Below are positions 16,793 to 24,824 of a stretch of 64,000 nt of DNA, in pieces. Where the stretch lies: assembly GCF_003762835.1 (NCBI RefSeq), contig NZ_RJWA01000001.1, forward strand, positions 868,001 to 932,000, read 5' to 3'. The notes under the pieces were generated by a model. The model did not search any database. It was given only the letters and a program-made list of their open reading frames with translations, and had not been told where the DNA came from. A program made the translations under genes and the position numbers. How positions within the stretch are numbered: the first letter of the stretch is position 1; every line of letters begins with the position of its first letter. This DNA comes from Micromonospora sp. HM5-17 (GTDB taxonomy: Bacteria; Actinomycetota; Actinomycetes; Mycobacteriales; Micromonosporaceae).

Positions 16793-17620
16793 GTGACGTC
16801 TGGCGTCGTGGCGGTGTGGTCGCACCGCACCACGCTGCGGCTGCTCGTCCGTCGGGACCTGGCGGTGAAGTACCAGCAGTCGGTGCTCGGCTACCTCTGG
16901 TCGCTGATCGAGCCGCTCGGCATGGGCGCGATCTACTTCTTCGTCTTCGGCCTGCTCTACCGCTCGGCGACCCACCGGCACCTCGGGGACGCGGCCGACT
17001 CGTACCCGCTCTTCCTGATCACCGGCATCTTCGCCTGGATGTGGACCAGCTCGGCGATCAGCGAGGCGACCAACGCCCTCACCGGCCAGGCCCGGCTGAT
17101 CACCACGATGAACCTGCCGCGCGAGGTCTTCCCGATCGGTCGGGTCGCCGGCCGGTTCGCGGAGTACGTCGCCGGCCTGCCGATCCTGGCCGCCATCGCG
17201 GTGGTCTACGCCACGCTCGGCAAGATCGACCTCGGGGTCTCGCTGCTGGCGCTGCCCCTCGCGGTGCTGCTCCAGGCGATCCTGCTGATCGGCATCGCGC
17301 TGCTACTCTCCTCGCTCAACGTCCTGATGCGCGACATCGAGCGGCTGATGCGGCTGGTCACCCGGGTGCTCTTCTACGCGACCCCGATCATCTACCCCCT
17401 GGCCCTGGTCCGGGACTCCGGGCTGCCGGGGTGGGTGAAGATCGCGTACGAGGTGAACCCGCTGGTCGGGATCTTCCAACTGCACCACTCGATCTGGTAC
17501 GCCGACGAGTTCCCCGACGCCCGGCTGCTCGCCCTCTCGGTCGGCGGCAGCCTCCTCACCCTGTTCGTCGGCGCCGCCGTCTTCCGCCGGCTCGAACCCG
17601 CCGTCCTCAAGGAGCTCTAG
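16793..17620 (+). CDS. ABC-2 type polysaccharide/teichoic-acid exporter, permease
   Basis: A 275-residue membrane protein with six predicted helices. RDLAVKYQQSVLGYLWSLIEP at the N-terminus and TPIIYPL, NPLVGIFQLHHSIWY at the C-terminus are hallmarks of TagG/Wzm-type exporters, which flip undecaprenyl-linked polymers outward. GTG 16793 is used because GGAGG lies 5 nt upstream. Its TAG shares one base with the GTG of the ATPase gene, so the two subunits are made together. It opens a run of surface-polymer genes. Confidence 0.9.
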   Translation: MTSGVVAVWSHRTTLRLLVRRDLAVKYQQSVLGYLWSLIEPLGMGAIYFFVFGLLYRSATHRHLGDAADSYPLFLITGIFAWMWTSSAISEATNALTGQARLITTMNLPREVFPIGRVAGRFAEYVAGLPILAAIAVVYATLGKIDLGVSLLALPLAVLLQAILLIGIALLLSSLNVLMRDIERLMRLVTRVLFYATPIIYPLALVRDSGLPGWVKIAYEVNPLVGIFQLHHSIWYADEFPDARLLALSVGGSLLTLFVGAAVFRRLEPAVLKEL

Positions 17621-18366
17621 TGGGCGAGCCGATGATCGAGGCGGAGAACCTGGGCATCCAGTTCGTCCGCAACCGACGGCGCAACCTCCGGCTCCGGGAG
17701 ATGATCATCCATCGAGGCGGGCGGCAGCCCGCCGCCGGAATGTTCTGGCCGCTACGCAACGTCTCCTTCACCGTGGCGGCCGGCGACACGGTGGGGATCA
17801 TCGGCCGCAACGGCACCGGCAAGAGCACCCTGCTCCGGCTGATCGCCGGGGTGCTCATCCCCGACGAGGGGCGGATCCGGGTCCGCGGCGCGGTGGCACC
17901 GCTGCTGGAACTCTCCGCCGGGTTCTCCAACGACCTGACCGGCCGGGAGAACGTTCACCTGGTCGGTTCGCTGCACGGGCTCAGCCCGAGCTTCCTGCGC
18001 CGGCACTTCGACGAGATCGTCGCGTTCGCGGGGGAGCAGATCGCCAACGCCATCGACACCCCGGTCCGGCACTACTCGTCCGGGATGAAGGTACGGCTGG
18101 GCTTCTCGGTGATCGCCCAGCTACCGCACCCGATCCTGCTGATGGACGAGGTGACCGCGGTCGGCGACGCCGACTTCCGGAAGAAGTGCTACGACACCAT
18201 CGACCGGCTGATCGCGGAGGGCCGGACCGTGATGCTGGTCTCGCACAACGAAAACGACCTCACCCGGTTCTGTAGCCGGGGACTCTACTTCGACGGAGGA
18301 CGATTGCGGGTGGACGGCACCATACGCGAGGCGCTCGACGCATACCACAACGTGGTCAGGCCCTGA
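17620..18366 (+). CDS. ABC polysaccharide/teichoic-acid exporter, ATP-binding protein
   Basis: A 248-residue ATPase of the TagH/Wzt class. Walker A is GRNGTGKST, the signature is the degenerate YSSGMKVRLGF typical of this class, Walker B is ILLMDEV and the switch is SHNEND. LLELSAGFSNDLTGRENV before the signature is also characteristic. It lacks the C-terminal carbohydrate-binding domain of long Wzt proteins. The GTG start overlaps the permease stop by one base and aaggag lies 5 nt before it. Its stop overlaps the next ATG (TGATG). Confidence 0.92.
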   Translation: MGEPMIEAENLGIQFVRNRRRNLRLREMIIHRGGRQPAAGMFWPLRNVSFTVAAGDTVGIIGRNGTGKSTLLRLIAGVLIPDEGRIRVRGAVAPLLELSAGFSNDLTGRENVHLVGSLHGLSPSFLRRHFDEIVAFAGEQIANAIDTPVRHYSSGMKVRLGFSVIAQLPHPILLMDEVTAVGDADFRKKCYDTIDRLIAEGRTVMLVSHNENDLTRFCSRGLYFDGGRLRVDGTIREALDAYHNVVRP

Positions 18367-20492
18367 TGCTGGCGATCCTGCTCACCCCCACCCGGCCCGG
18401 ACCGCCGCTGACCCGTACCGACGGCACGCCGCTCGCCGCCACGCTCCGCGATCAGTTGCGGGCGGCGGGCGCCCGGGACGTCGTCCTCACCGACGACCTG
18501 GCCCAGGTGGCGGTGCTGGCCGACACCGCCCGGGAGCCCGTCCTGCTCTGTTCCGGCGACCTGGTCGCGCACCCCGCCGTACTCCGGCACCTCGCGACCA
18601 GCCCGCTGCCCGGCACCGTGGCGCTGGTACTGCCGGAGCCGGCGGCCGGGCCGCTCGGCGTGGTGGAGGAGCGCAACCAGGTCGTCGCCGCCGTACCGCC
18701 GGGTGCCCCCGGCGACGCGGGTTCCGCCGGGCCGGGGGTGACCGGCCCCGGTGTCGCCGACCCCGGCTCGGTCGCGGTCCGGGCATCCGCGCCGACCGGT
18801 GCCTTCGGTGGCGCCGTCCGGGTCGCCGTCGCCGACCTGCCGGCGCTGGCCGCCGCCACCCGGGCGGCCGCCGCGGTCGACGAGGGGGCGCCCGCGGTGG
18901 ACCGGATCCTCGCCGAACTGGCCCGGAGCGGCGCCGAGACCGTCCCCGGCCTGACGATCTTCGCGCACCGGGTACGCCTGCTCGTCGCCCGTCGGGTCGA
19001 CACCTCGGCCGAGGTCGCCGCCGCCGAGGCGGCGGTGGCGGCGGTCGACTCCGACCGGGCGGAGCTGCGGCTCTCGGTCAAGGAGAAGGACGACTTCTTC
19101 ACCACCTTCTTCGTCAGCACCTGGTCCCCCTGGGTGACGAAGCTCTGCGCCCGGCTGCGGCTCACCCCGACCGGGGTGACCGCGTTCTCGGTTCTCTTCG
19201 CCGTCGTCGCGGCGCTGCTCTTCGCGTTCGGCGGCCGGCCCGCCCTGGTCGCCGGCGCGATCCTGCTCTACCTCGGCTTCGTCCTCGACTGCGTGGACGG
19301 GCAGCTCGCCCGCTACACCCGGAACTTCAGTCCCTGGGGCGGGTGGCTGGACACCATCGCCGACCGGGCCAAGGAGTACCTGGTCTATGCCGGGCTCGCG
19401 GTCGGGGTGGAACGGGCCGGGCTCGGCAACGGCTGGGCGCTCGGCATCGCGGCGATCACCCTCCAGACCGTTCGGCACATGACCGACACCTGGTACGGCG
19501 CGCTGCACGACGAGGCGGCGAAACGCCCCCGCCCGGCCGAGGCGTCCGGCGGCATCGGCGCCCGGCTCAGCGCCGCCTCCAACCGGGTGCAGGCGGACAC
19601 CGGCTCGGTGTCGTACTGGCTGAAGCGGATCGTGGTCTTTCCGATCGGGGAGCGCTGGGCGCTGATCGCGCTGACCGTGGCGCTGTTCGACCCGCTGGTC
19701 AGCCTGATCGCCGTCCTGGTCTGGGGCGGGCTCGCGGCGGCGTACACGCTGGCGCTGCGTACCCTGCGAGCCCGGTCGATGCGGGTCGCCGTGCTGACCG
19801 GGGTCGACACCATGCTGCACCGCGACGACGGGCCGGTGGCGCGGTGGCTGGCCGGGCCGGACCGGGGTGCCGGGTTGCCCGGGCCGCTGCCGTTCGCCGT
19901 GCTCGGGGTGGTGGCCGGCCTGGGGCTGCTCGGGGTCGGGCTGGCCGGGGCCGGTGCGGAGACCGCCCGCTGGGCGGTGCCGGCCGCGGTGCTGGTGGCG
20001 CTGGTCGCCGGGGTTCCGGCGGCGGTGCCGCACGGGGGCGCGCTGGACTGGCTGGTTCCCGCCGCACTGCGGGCCGTCGAGTATCTCCTGGTGATCGCGG
20101 TCGGAGTCCTGGTCGACGCCCTCGGAGCGGTGACGTTCACGTTACTGTTCGTATTGGCGCTGCGTCACTACGACCTCACCGCCCGGCTGGAGAAGCGGGA
20201 GCGCGCGCCCCTGCTCCGCTCCCTCGGACTCGGCTGGGACGGCCGGATCGTCGTCCTCGCCGCAGCCGCGCTGCTGGGCCCGGCCGCGGCGCGGGTGGTG
20301 ATGCTGCTGCTCGCCGGCTACGTCGCGGTGATCTTCGCGGTGAACGCCGTACGGGGCTGGGCGCCGCGTGGCATTCCCGCCCCCCGGCGGCCGGTCCAGT
20401 CCGGATCCGCGGCACCGGCCGGGACCACCCCGCCCGCCGGGGTGGATCCGATCGCCGGGGCCGGCGTGGGCGAGCGGGAACGGGACGGGTGA
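18366..20492 (+). CDS. CDP-alcohol phosphatidyltransferase fused to a nucleotidyltransferase-like domain
   Basis: A 708-residue protein. Residues 1-230 resemble a sugar-nucleotidyltransferase (LRAAGARDVVLTDDL, PVLLCSGDLVAHPAVL) but lack a clear GxGTRxxP loop, so activity is doubtful. Residues about 270-460 are a CDP-alcohol phosphotransferase with the DCVDGQLAR...GGWLDTIADRAKE motif (DxxDGxxAR, then G..D..D; about 308-333) and several helices. The C-terminal 180 residues (LRHYDLTARLE, LGLGWDGRIVVL) look like the DUF5941-type extension found in actinobacterial homologues. The layout recalls bifunctional inositol-phosphate cytidylyltransferase/phosphotransferases. It would transfer a phospho-polyol in the membrane, fitting a teichoic-acid-like polymer. 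Start overlaps the ATPase stop. Confidence 0.82.
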   Translation: MLAILLTPTRPGPPLTRTDGTPLAATLRDQLRAAGARDVVLTDDLAQVAVLADTAREPVLLCSGDLVAHPAVLRHLATSPLPGTVALVLPEPAAGPLGVVEERNQVVAAVPPGAPGDAGSAGPGVTGPGVADPGSVAVRASAPTGAFGGAVRVAVADLPALAAATRAAAAVDEGAPAVDRILAELARSGAETVPGLTIFAHRVRLLVARRVDTSAEVAAAEAAVAAVDSDRAELRLSVKEKDDFFTTFFVSTWSPWVTKLCARLRLTPTGVTAFSVLFAVVAALLFAFGGRPALVAGAILLYLGFVLDCVDGQLARYTRNFSPWGGWLDTIADRAKEYLVYAGLAVGVERAGLGNGWALGIAAITLQTVRHMTDTWYGALHDEAAKRPRPAEASGGIGARLSAASNRVQADTGSVSYWLKRIVVFPIGERWALIALTVALFDPLVSLIAVLVWGGLAAAYTLALRTLRARSMRVAVLTGVDTMLHRDDGPVARWLAGPDRGAGLPGPLPFAVLGVVAGLGLLGVGLAGAGAETARWAVPAAVLVALVAGVPAAVPHGGALDWLVPAALRAVEYLLVIAVGVLVDALGAVTFTLLFVLALRHYDLTARLEKRERAPLLRSLGLGWDGRIVVLAAAALLGPAAARVVMLLLAGYVAVIFAVNAVRGWAPRGIPAPRRPVQSGSAAPAGTTPPAGVDPIAGAGVGERERDG

Positions 20493-20557
20493 CGCCGCCG
20501 GTCGGCTGAGCAGCGCCGGGTCGGCTGGCGGCGGAGAAGGGGACGGATGACGCCGCC
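20482..20557. repeat. 58-nt-period direct repeat spanning a stop codon
   Basis: gggacgggtgacgccgcc (20482-20499) recurs as gggacggatgacgccgcc (20540-20557). The first copy contains the stop codon of the CDP-alcohol phosphotransferase. The spacer itself has two gtcggctg-type copies. Confidence 0.65.
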
Positions 20558-20578
20558 AGCCGAACGGCCCCGCCGGCC

Positions 20579-23185
20579 ATGACGTTGCTCAGCTTCGTCG
20601 TGCCGGCCTACCGCGTCCAGGGCTACCTGCGGGACTGCCTCGACTCGATCCTCCGCCAGCCGGTGTCGGACCTGGAGGTCGTCGCCGTCGACGACTGCTC
20701 GCCGGACGGCTGCCGCGAGATCATCGCGGAGTACGCCGCCCGGGACCCCCGGGTCCGGCTGGTCAGCCTCGCCCGGAACGTCGGGCTCGGCGAGGCCCGC
20801 AACGTCGGGCTGGACCGGGCCACCGGCGAGTACGTCTGGTTCCTCGACAGCGACGACTGGCTCGTTGACGGCTGCCTGCCGGCGGTGACGGAACGACTGC
20901 GCCGGGTCCGGCCGGAGGTGCTGATCGTCGACCACGTACGGGCGTACTGGGACAACCGCGCGGCCGGCAGTGACCTGGCCCGGACGGTGCCGGACTCCGG
21001 GGACCGGGTCTTCACGGTCCGAGACCGGCCGGAGGTGCTGGGGCTGCTGCACACCGCCTGGAACAAGGTGGTCCGGCGCCGCTTTCTCACCGATCTGGGG
21101 CTCCGGTTCGGCCCCGGCTGGTACGAGGACGTGTCGTTCAGCTACCCGGTGCTGCTCGCCGCGAAGCGGATCAGCGTCCTCGACCGGATCTGCGTCAACT
21201 ACCGACAGCGCCGCTCCGGCGCCATCACCCAGACCCGCGACGACCGGCACTTCGACGTCTTCGCCCACTGGGGGCGGGTCTTCGCGCTGCTCGAGCGCTG
21301 GGGGCCGGCGTACGACGACCTCCGTCCGTTGATCTTCGAGCGGATGGTCTGGCACTACCTGATCGTGCTCGGCAACGGTCGCCGGCTCTCCCCGAAGCTG
21401 CGCCGAGACTTCTTCCGGCGGGTGGTCGCCGACTACCGGCGGTGGTGCCCGGACGGCGGCTATCCCCGGCCGGGCGGGATGGCGGGGGTGAAGCACCGGC
21501 TGGTCGCCGGCGACCACTGGTGGACGTACCGGCTGCTGCGGGCGCTGCACCGGTCGCGGGTCGCGCTCGCCCGGCGCGCCCGCCGGGCGGTCCCCCGGCC
21601 GTCGGCGGGACAGCGCCTCGTGGCGCTGGTCGGCGCGGCGCCCGGATGGTCGGCGCCGGCGGCGGGCGAACCATCCGGACCCGCGGCGCCCGAGCCGTCG
21701 GGGGCGCCCGGTGGATGGTCGGGGGCGACGGGGCCGGGTGGATCGGCCGGGGCGGCCCGGTTGGCCCGGCTCGGCCGGGCGGTGCTGTGGCTCGGCCGGG
21801 CCGGGCTGCTCCGCGCGTACTACCAGGCCCAGTTACGCCGGCCGCTCGACCCGACGCTGGCCCTCTACGCGGCCTACTGGTACCGCGGGTACGCCTGCAA
21901 CCCGGCCGCCATCTACGCCAAGGCCCGGGAGGTCGCCCCGCACATCCGGGGGGTCTGGGTGGTCCGTCGGGACCGGGTCGGAAGCCTGCCGCCCGGCGTG
22001 CCGTACGTCGTGGCCGGGACCCGGGCGTACTTTCGGGCCCTGGCCCGGGCGCGGTGGCTGATCAACAACGTCAACTTCCCGGACTACGTGGTGAAGCGGC
22101 GCGGCGCGGTCCACGTGCAGACCCACCACGGCACCCCGGTGAAGGTGATGGGCCTGGACCAGCAGCGATATCCGGCCGGTGCGGTCGGGCTGGACTTCTC
22201 GCGCCTGCTGCGCCGGATCGACCGCTGGGACTACAGCATCACCTCGAACAGGTTCTCGACCCAGATGTGGGAGCGGGCCTACCCGGCGGAGTACGTCACC
22301 CTGGAGACCGGCTATCCCCGCAACGACCGCCTGGTGAACGCCACGCCGGAGGAGGTCGCGGCGGTACGGGAGCGGCTTGGCCTCCCGCCCGGGAGTCGGG
22401 TGGTCCTGTACGCCCCGACCCACCGCGAGCACCGCCCCGGCTACTGGCCGCCGTTCGACCCGTCGGCCCTGCTCGACGTCCTCGGCGCGTCCGGGCTGCT
22501 GCTGATCCGGGGCCACTACCTGGACCCCGGCGCCGCGGTCGGGGTCGCCAGGGCGCCGGGAGCGGTGGGGGTCGACGGAGCGGTCCGACCCCTCGGGACG
22601 GCGCCGGCCCGGGTCGACGGAGCGGCCCAGGTCGACGGGGTGGCCCAGGCTGACGGGGCGGGTTGGGCCGACGGGGCGGCCCGGGTCCGAGACGTGACCG
22701 ACCATCCGGTGGTGGAGGATCTCTACCTGGCGGCGGACGTTCTGATCACCGACTACTCCTCGGCGATGTTCGACTACGGATGTCTGGACCGGCCCATCGT
22801 GATCTACGCCCCGGACTGGGCCGACTACCGCCGGGAACGCGGCGTCTACCTGGACGTGCTGGCCGAGGCGCCGGGGGCGGCCGCGACGAGCTTCCCGGAA
22901 CTGCTCGCCCTGTTCCGGACCGGTGCCGTGGACGACGCGGCGGCGCGGCGGGCCCGGACGGTGTTCCGGCGCCGGTACTGCGCGCTCGACGACGGCCGGG
23001 CGGCCGAGCGGGTCGTCCGGCACGTCCTCCTCGACGAGCCCGTCGGTGCGCCGACCGGCCCTGGCGCCATGTCGGCCGGACCCGGTGCGGGGTCACCCGG
23101 GTCGGGTGTCGTGCCGACCGGACCCGGTGCCGCGCCGGCCCCGGCGCAGGAGCCGGCGGCGTCGCCGGACGGGCCGATCCGGTGA
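20579..23185 (+). CDS. glycosyltransferase (GT2) fused to CDP-glycerol glycerophosphotransferase
   Basis: An 868-residue two-domain enzyme. Residues 1-330 are a GT2 glycosyltransferase (SFVVPAYRVQGYLRDCLDSIL, VVAVDDCSPDG, YVWFLDSDDW, WYEDVSFSYP). After a Pro/Gly-rich linker (about 335-395), the second half is a TagF/TagB-type glycerophosphotransferase: INNVNFPDYVVKR, QTHHGTPVKVMG (about 512-523), YAPTHRE and DVLITDYSSAMFDYGCLDRP. It would add sugars and glycerol-phosphate-type units to a surface polymer at the inner membrane face. Residues about 655-705 are an in-frame run of degenerate VDGA/ADGA repeats absent from the fold's core, and the C-terminal 45 residues are Gly/Pro repeats. No clear ribosome binding site precedes ATG 20579. 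Confidence 0.88.
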   Translation: MTLLSFVVPAYRVQGYLRDCLDSILRQPVSDLEVVAVDDCSPDGCREIIAEYAARDPRVRLVSLARNVGLGEARNVGLDRATGEYVWFLDSDDWLVDGCLPAVTERLRRVRPEVLIVDHVRAYWDNRAAGSDLARTVPDSGDRVFTVRDRPEVLGLLHTAWNKVVRRRFLTDLGLRFGPGWYEDVSFSYPVLLAAKRISVLDRICVNYRQRRSGAITQTRDDRHFDVFAHWGRVFALLERWGPAYDDLRPLIFERMVWHYLIVLGNGRRLSPKLRRDFFRRVVADYRRWCPDGGYPRPGGMAGVKHRLVAGDHWWTYRLLRALHRSRVALARRARRAVPRPSAGQRLVALVGAAPGWSAPAAGEPSGPAAPEPSGAPGGWSGATGPGGSAGAARLARLGRAVLWLGRAGLLRAYYQAQLRRPLDPTLALYAAYWYRGYACNPAAIYAKAREVAPHIRGVWVVRRDRVGSLPPGVPYVVAGTRAYFRALARARWLINNVNFPDYVVKRRGAVHVQTHHGTPVKVMGLDQQRYPAGAVGLDFSRLLRRIDRWDYSITSNRFSTQMWERAYPAEYVTLETGYPRNDRLVNATPEEVAAVRERLGLPPGSRVVLYAPTHREHRPGYWPPFDPSALLDVLGASGLLLIRGHYLDPGAAVGVARAPGAVGVDGAVRPLGTAPARVDGAAQVDGVAQADGAGWADGAARVRDVTDHPVVEDLYLAADVLITDYSSAMFDYGCLDRPIVIYAPDWADYRRERGVYLDVLAEAPGAAATSFPELLALFRTGAVDDAAARRARTVFRRRYCALDDGRAAERVVRHVLLDEPVGAPTGPGAMSAGPGAGSPGSGVVPTGPGAAPAPAQEPAASPDGPIR
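22542..22695 (+). repeat. in-frame degenerate repeats inside the glycerophosphotransferase
   Basis: Repeated elements such as gtcgacggagcggcccag, gtcgacggggtggcccag and gctgacggggcgggttgg follow each other in frame, encoding VDGAAQ, VDGVAQ, ADGAGW, ADGAAR. They sit between the RGHYLDP strand and the conserved VVEDLYLAADVL segment of the catalytic fold. Confidence 0.7.
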
Positions 23186-23212
23186 ACGGGGACCGGCGCG
23201 GCCGGCCAGTGG

Positions 23213-23554
23213 TCACGAGTCGGGCAGGTGCTCCCGGGCCCAGGCGGAGACCTGCTCCAGCGCGGGGATCAGGGCCTGCCCGCGGGGAGTCAGCGCGTAG
23301 GTGACCGCGACCGGAGGGCCGGGATCGACCATCCGCTCGACGAGCCCGTACGCGGTCAGTTCGGACAACCGGTCGGAGAGCATCGAGTCGCTGACGCCCT
23401 CGATGGCGCGGGAGAGTTCGCGGAAACCCGCCGGACCGGCGCTGAGACTGCCCAGCACGAGCGCGGTCCAGCGCTTGCCGAGCAGGGTGAAGGCCCGGGT
23501 CAACGCCGCGTCGGCGCGGACGCAGGGCTCCGGGACGTGGCTCTCGGCTCGCAC
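23213..23554 (-). CDS. HxlR-family transcriptional regulator
   Basis: A 113-residue winged-helix regulator. AFTLLGKRWTALVLGSLSAGPAGFRELSRAIEGVSDSMLSDRLSEL and YALTPRGQALIPAL (in pieces) are the HxlR domain. Cys11, in PEPCVRAD just ahead of the domain, is at the position used for thiol sensing in some HxlR proteins. It starts at GTG 23554 and diverges from the FAD oxidoreductase gene at 23645. The gap holds a perfect 9-bp inverted repeat that is its likely operator. It probably represses itself and the oxidoreductase and responds to quinones, aldehydes or oxidants, as relatives do. Confidence 0.88.
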   Translation of the reverse strand: MRAESHVPEPCVRADAALTRAFTLLGKRWTALVLGSLSAGPAGFRELSRAIEGVSDSMLSDRLSELTAYGLVERMVDPGPPVAVTYALTPRGQALIPALEQVSAWAREHLPDS

Positions 23555-23587
23555 ACCTCAATGCTAGCTTTGTCACTGGGACTCTTA

Positions 23588-23626
23588 TTTTCGAAGCCCC
23601 TATCATAAGCGTTGCAACTTCGAAAA
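23588..23626. promoter_or_regulatory. inverted repeat, probable HxlR operator
   Basis: TTTTCGAAG (23588-23596) and CTTCGAAAA (23618-23626) form a perfect 9-bp inverted repeat, 30 nt from start to start (about three helix turns). Each arm itself contains the palindrome TTCGAA. The block lies between the divergent HxlR and FAD oxidoreductase starts and straddles an AT-rich promoter-like stretch. Confidence 0.7.
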
Positions 23627-23644
23627 CGGACTGGGAGGACAGGC

Positions 23645-24766
23645 ATGACCGAGCAGAGGCGGGACCGCGCCAGTGTCGTCGTGGTGGGCGGCGGGTACGC
23701 CGGGATCACGGTCGCGAAGAAGCTCGACGACGTCGCCGCGGTGACCCTGGTCGATCCGACCGAGGCGTTCACCCACAACGTGGCGGCCTGGCGGACGCTG
23801 GTCGCGCCCGAGTGGGTGGAGCGGATGTTCCACCCGTACGACCGGCTGCTGCGGCACGGTCGGTTCGTTCGGGACCGGGCGGTGGCCGTCGACGGTCGGC
23901 AGGTCACGCTCGCCTCCGGCGAGCGGCTGGAGCCGGACTACCTGGTCCTGGCCACCGGCTCGACGTACCCGTTCCCGGCCAAGATCGACGAGCCCGACCT
24001 GGCGACCGCCCAGGCCCGACTGCGGCGGGCGCACGCCGACCTGCTCGCGGCCGACCGGGTCCTGCTGCTCGGCGCGGGGGCGGCCGGGCTGGAGCTGGCC
24101 GGAGAGATCAAGACGTTCTTCCCGGAGAAGCACGTCACCGTCGTCGACGCCGGACCGGACATCCTGCCCGGCCCGTACGACCAGGAACTTCGCGAGGAAC
24201 TGCGCCGCCAGCTCGACAAGCTCGGCGTCGACCTCCGGCTCGACACCCGGCTGCGCGGGCTGCCCACCACCGAACCGGCCGTCCGGGGCGCGGTCGCGGT
24301 GACCACCGAGGACGGCGAGGAACTGACCGCCGACATCTGGTACCGCTGCTTCGGGGTCGCCCCGGTCACCGACTACGTGGTCGGCGCGCTCGCGCAGGCG
24401 CGCGACGAGCGGGGCTACCTGCGGGTCGACGAGTACCTGCGGGTTGACGGCCAGGACCGGGTCTTCGCCGTCGGCGACCTCTCGACCGCGGACCTCAACA
24501 TGGCCGCCCGGGCGGGCGCGCAGGCGGAGCTGGTCGCGGCAAACCTCCGCTGCCTGATCACCGGTGCGGGGGACGTCTCCGCGTACCAGCCGATGCCGCC
24601 GGTCATCATCGTGCCGCTCGGACCCGAGGGGGGTGCCGGACTCCTGCCCGGGATGGCGGAGGGCGTCGCGGGCCCGGAGGTGGCCGCCGAGATCAAGGGC
24701 CGCACCATGCTGGTCGACAGGTACCTGGAGATGTTCGACGCGGAACCGGCGGCGCGGCGCCGATGA
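23645..24766 (+). CDS. FAD-dependent pyridine-nucleotide oxidoreductase (NDH-2/AIF-like)
   Basis: A 373-residue flavoprotein. VVVVGGGYAGITVAKKLDD is the FAD-binding Rossmann motif and VLLLGAGAAGLELAGEIKTFFP the NAD(P)H-binding one. YLRVDGQDRVFAVGDLST is the second FAD motif. It resembles NADH dehydrogenase-2 and apoptosis-inducing-factor-like oxidoreductases that reduce quinones. No membrane anchor is visible. ATG 23645 follows gggagga. The divergent HxlR gene and the shared operator suggest induction by electrophiles or quinones. It converges with the GT2 gene over a long perfect hairpin. Confidence 0.87.
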   Translation: MTEQRRDRASVVVVGGGYAGITVAKKLDDVAAVTLVDPTEAFTHNVAAWRTLVAPEWVERMFHPYDRLLRHGRFVRDRAVAVDGRQVTLASGERLEPDYLVLATGSTYPFPAKIDEPDLATAQARLRRAHADLLAADRVLLLGAGAAGLELAGEIKTFFPEKHVTVVDAGPDILPGPYDQELREELRRQLDKLGVDLRLDTRLRGLPTTEPAVRGAVAVTTEDGEELTADIWYRCFGVAPVTDYVVGALAQARDERGYLRVDEYLRVDGQDRVFAVGDLSTADLNMAARAGAQAELVAANLRCLITGAGDVSAYQPMPPVIIVPLGPEGGAGLLPGMAEGVAGPEVAAEIKGRTMLVDRYLEMFDAEPAARRR

Positions 24767-24776
24767 CTCGGGCATT

Positions 24777-24821
24777 CGTACACACGTTCTATCCACAGCC
24801 TGTGGATGGAACGTGTGTACG
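24777..24821. terminator. very long near-perfect hairpin between convergent genes
   Basis: Arms at 24777-24798 and 24800-24821 pair over 22 positions with a single T/G mismatch and only one central unpaired base. The outer 13 nt are CGTACACACGTTC and the inner 8 nt ATCCACAG. It lies 10 nt behind one stop codon and 3 nt before the other, so it may stop transcription from both sides; there is no U-tract. Confidence 0.6.
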
Positions 24822-24824
24822 ACG

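Noticed and set aside
24788-24808. DnaA-box-like sequences (CTATCCACA and its inverse) in the long palindrome, as a possible replication origin
   Set aside because: Only one inverted pair with mismatches, no cluster of boxes, no AT-rich unwinding region and no dnaA, dnaN or parAB genes nearby.
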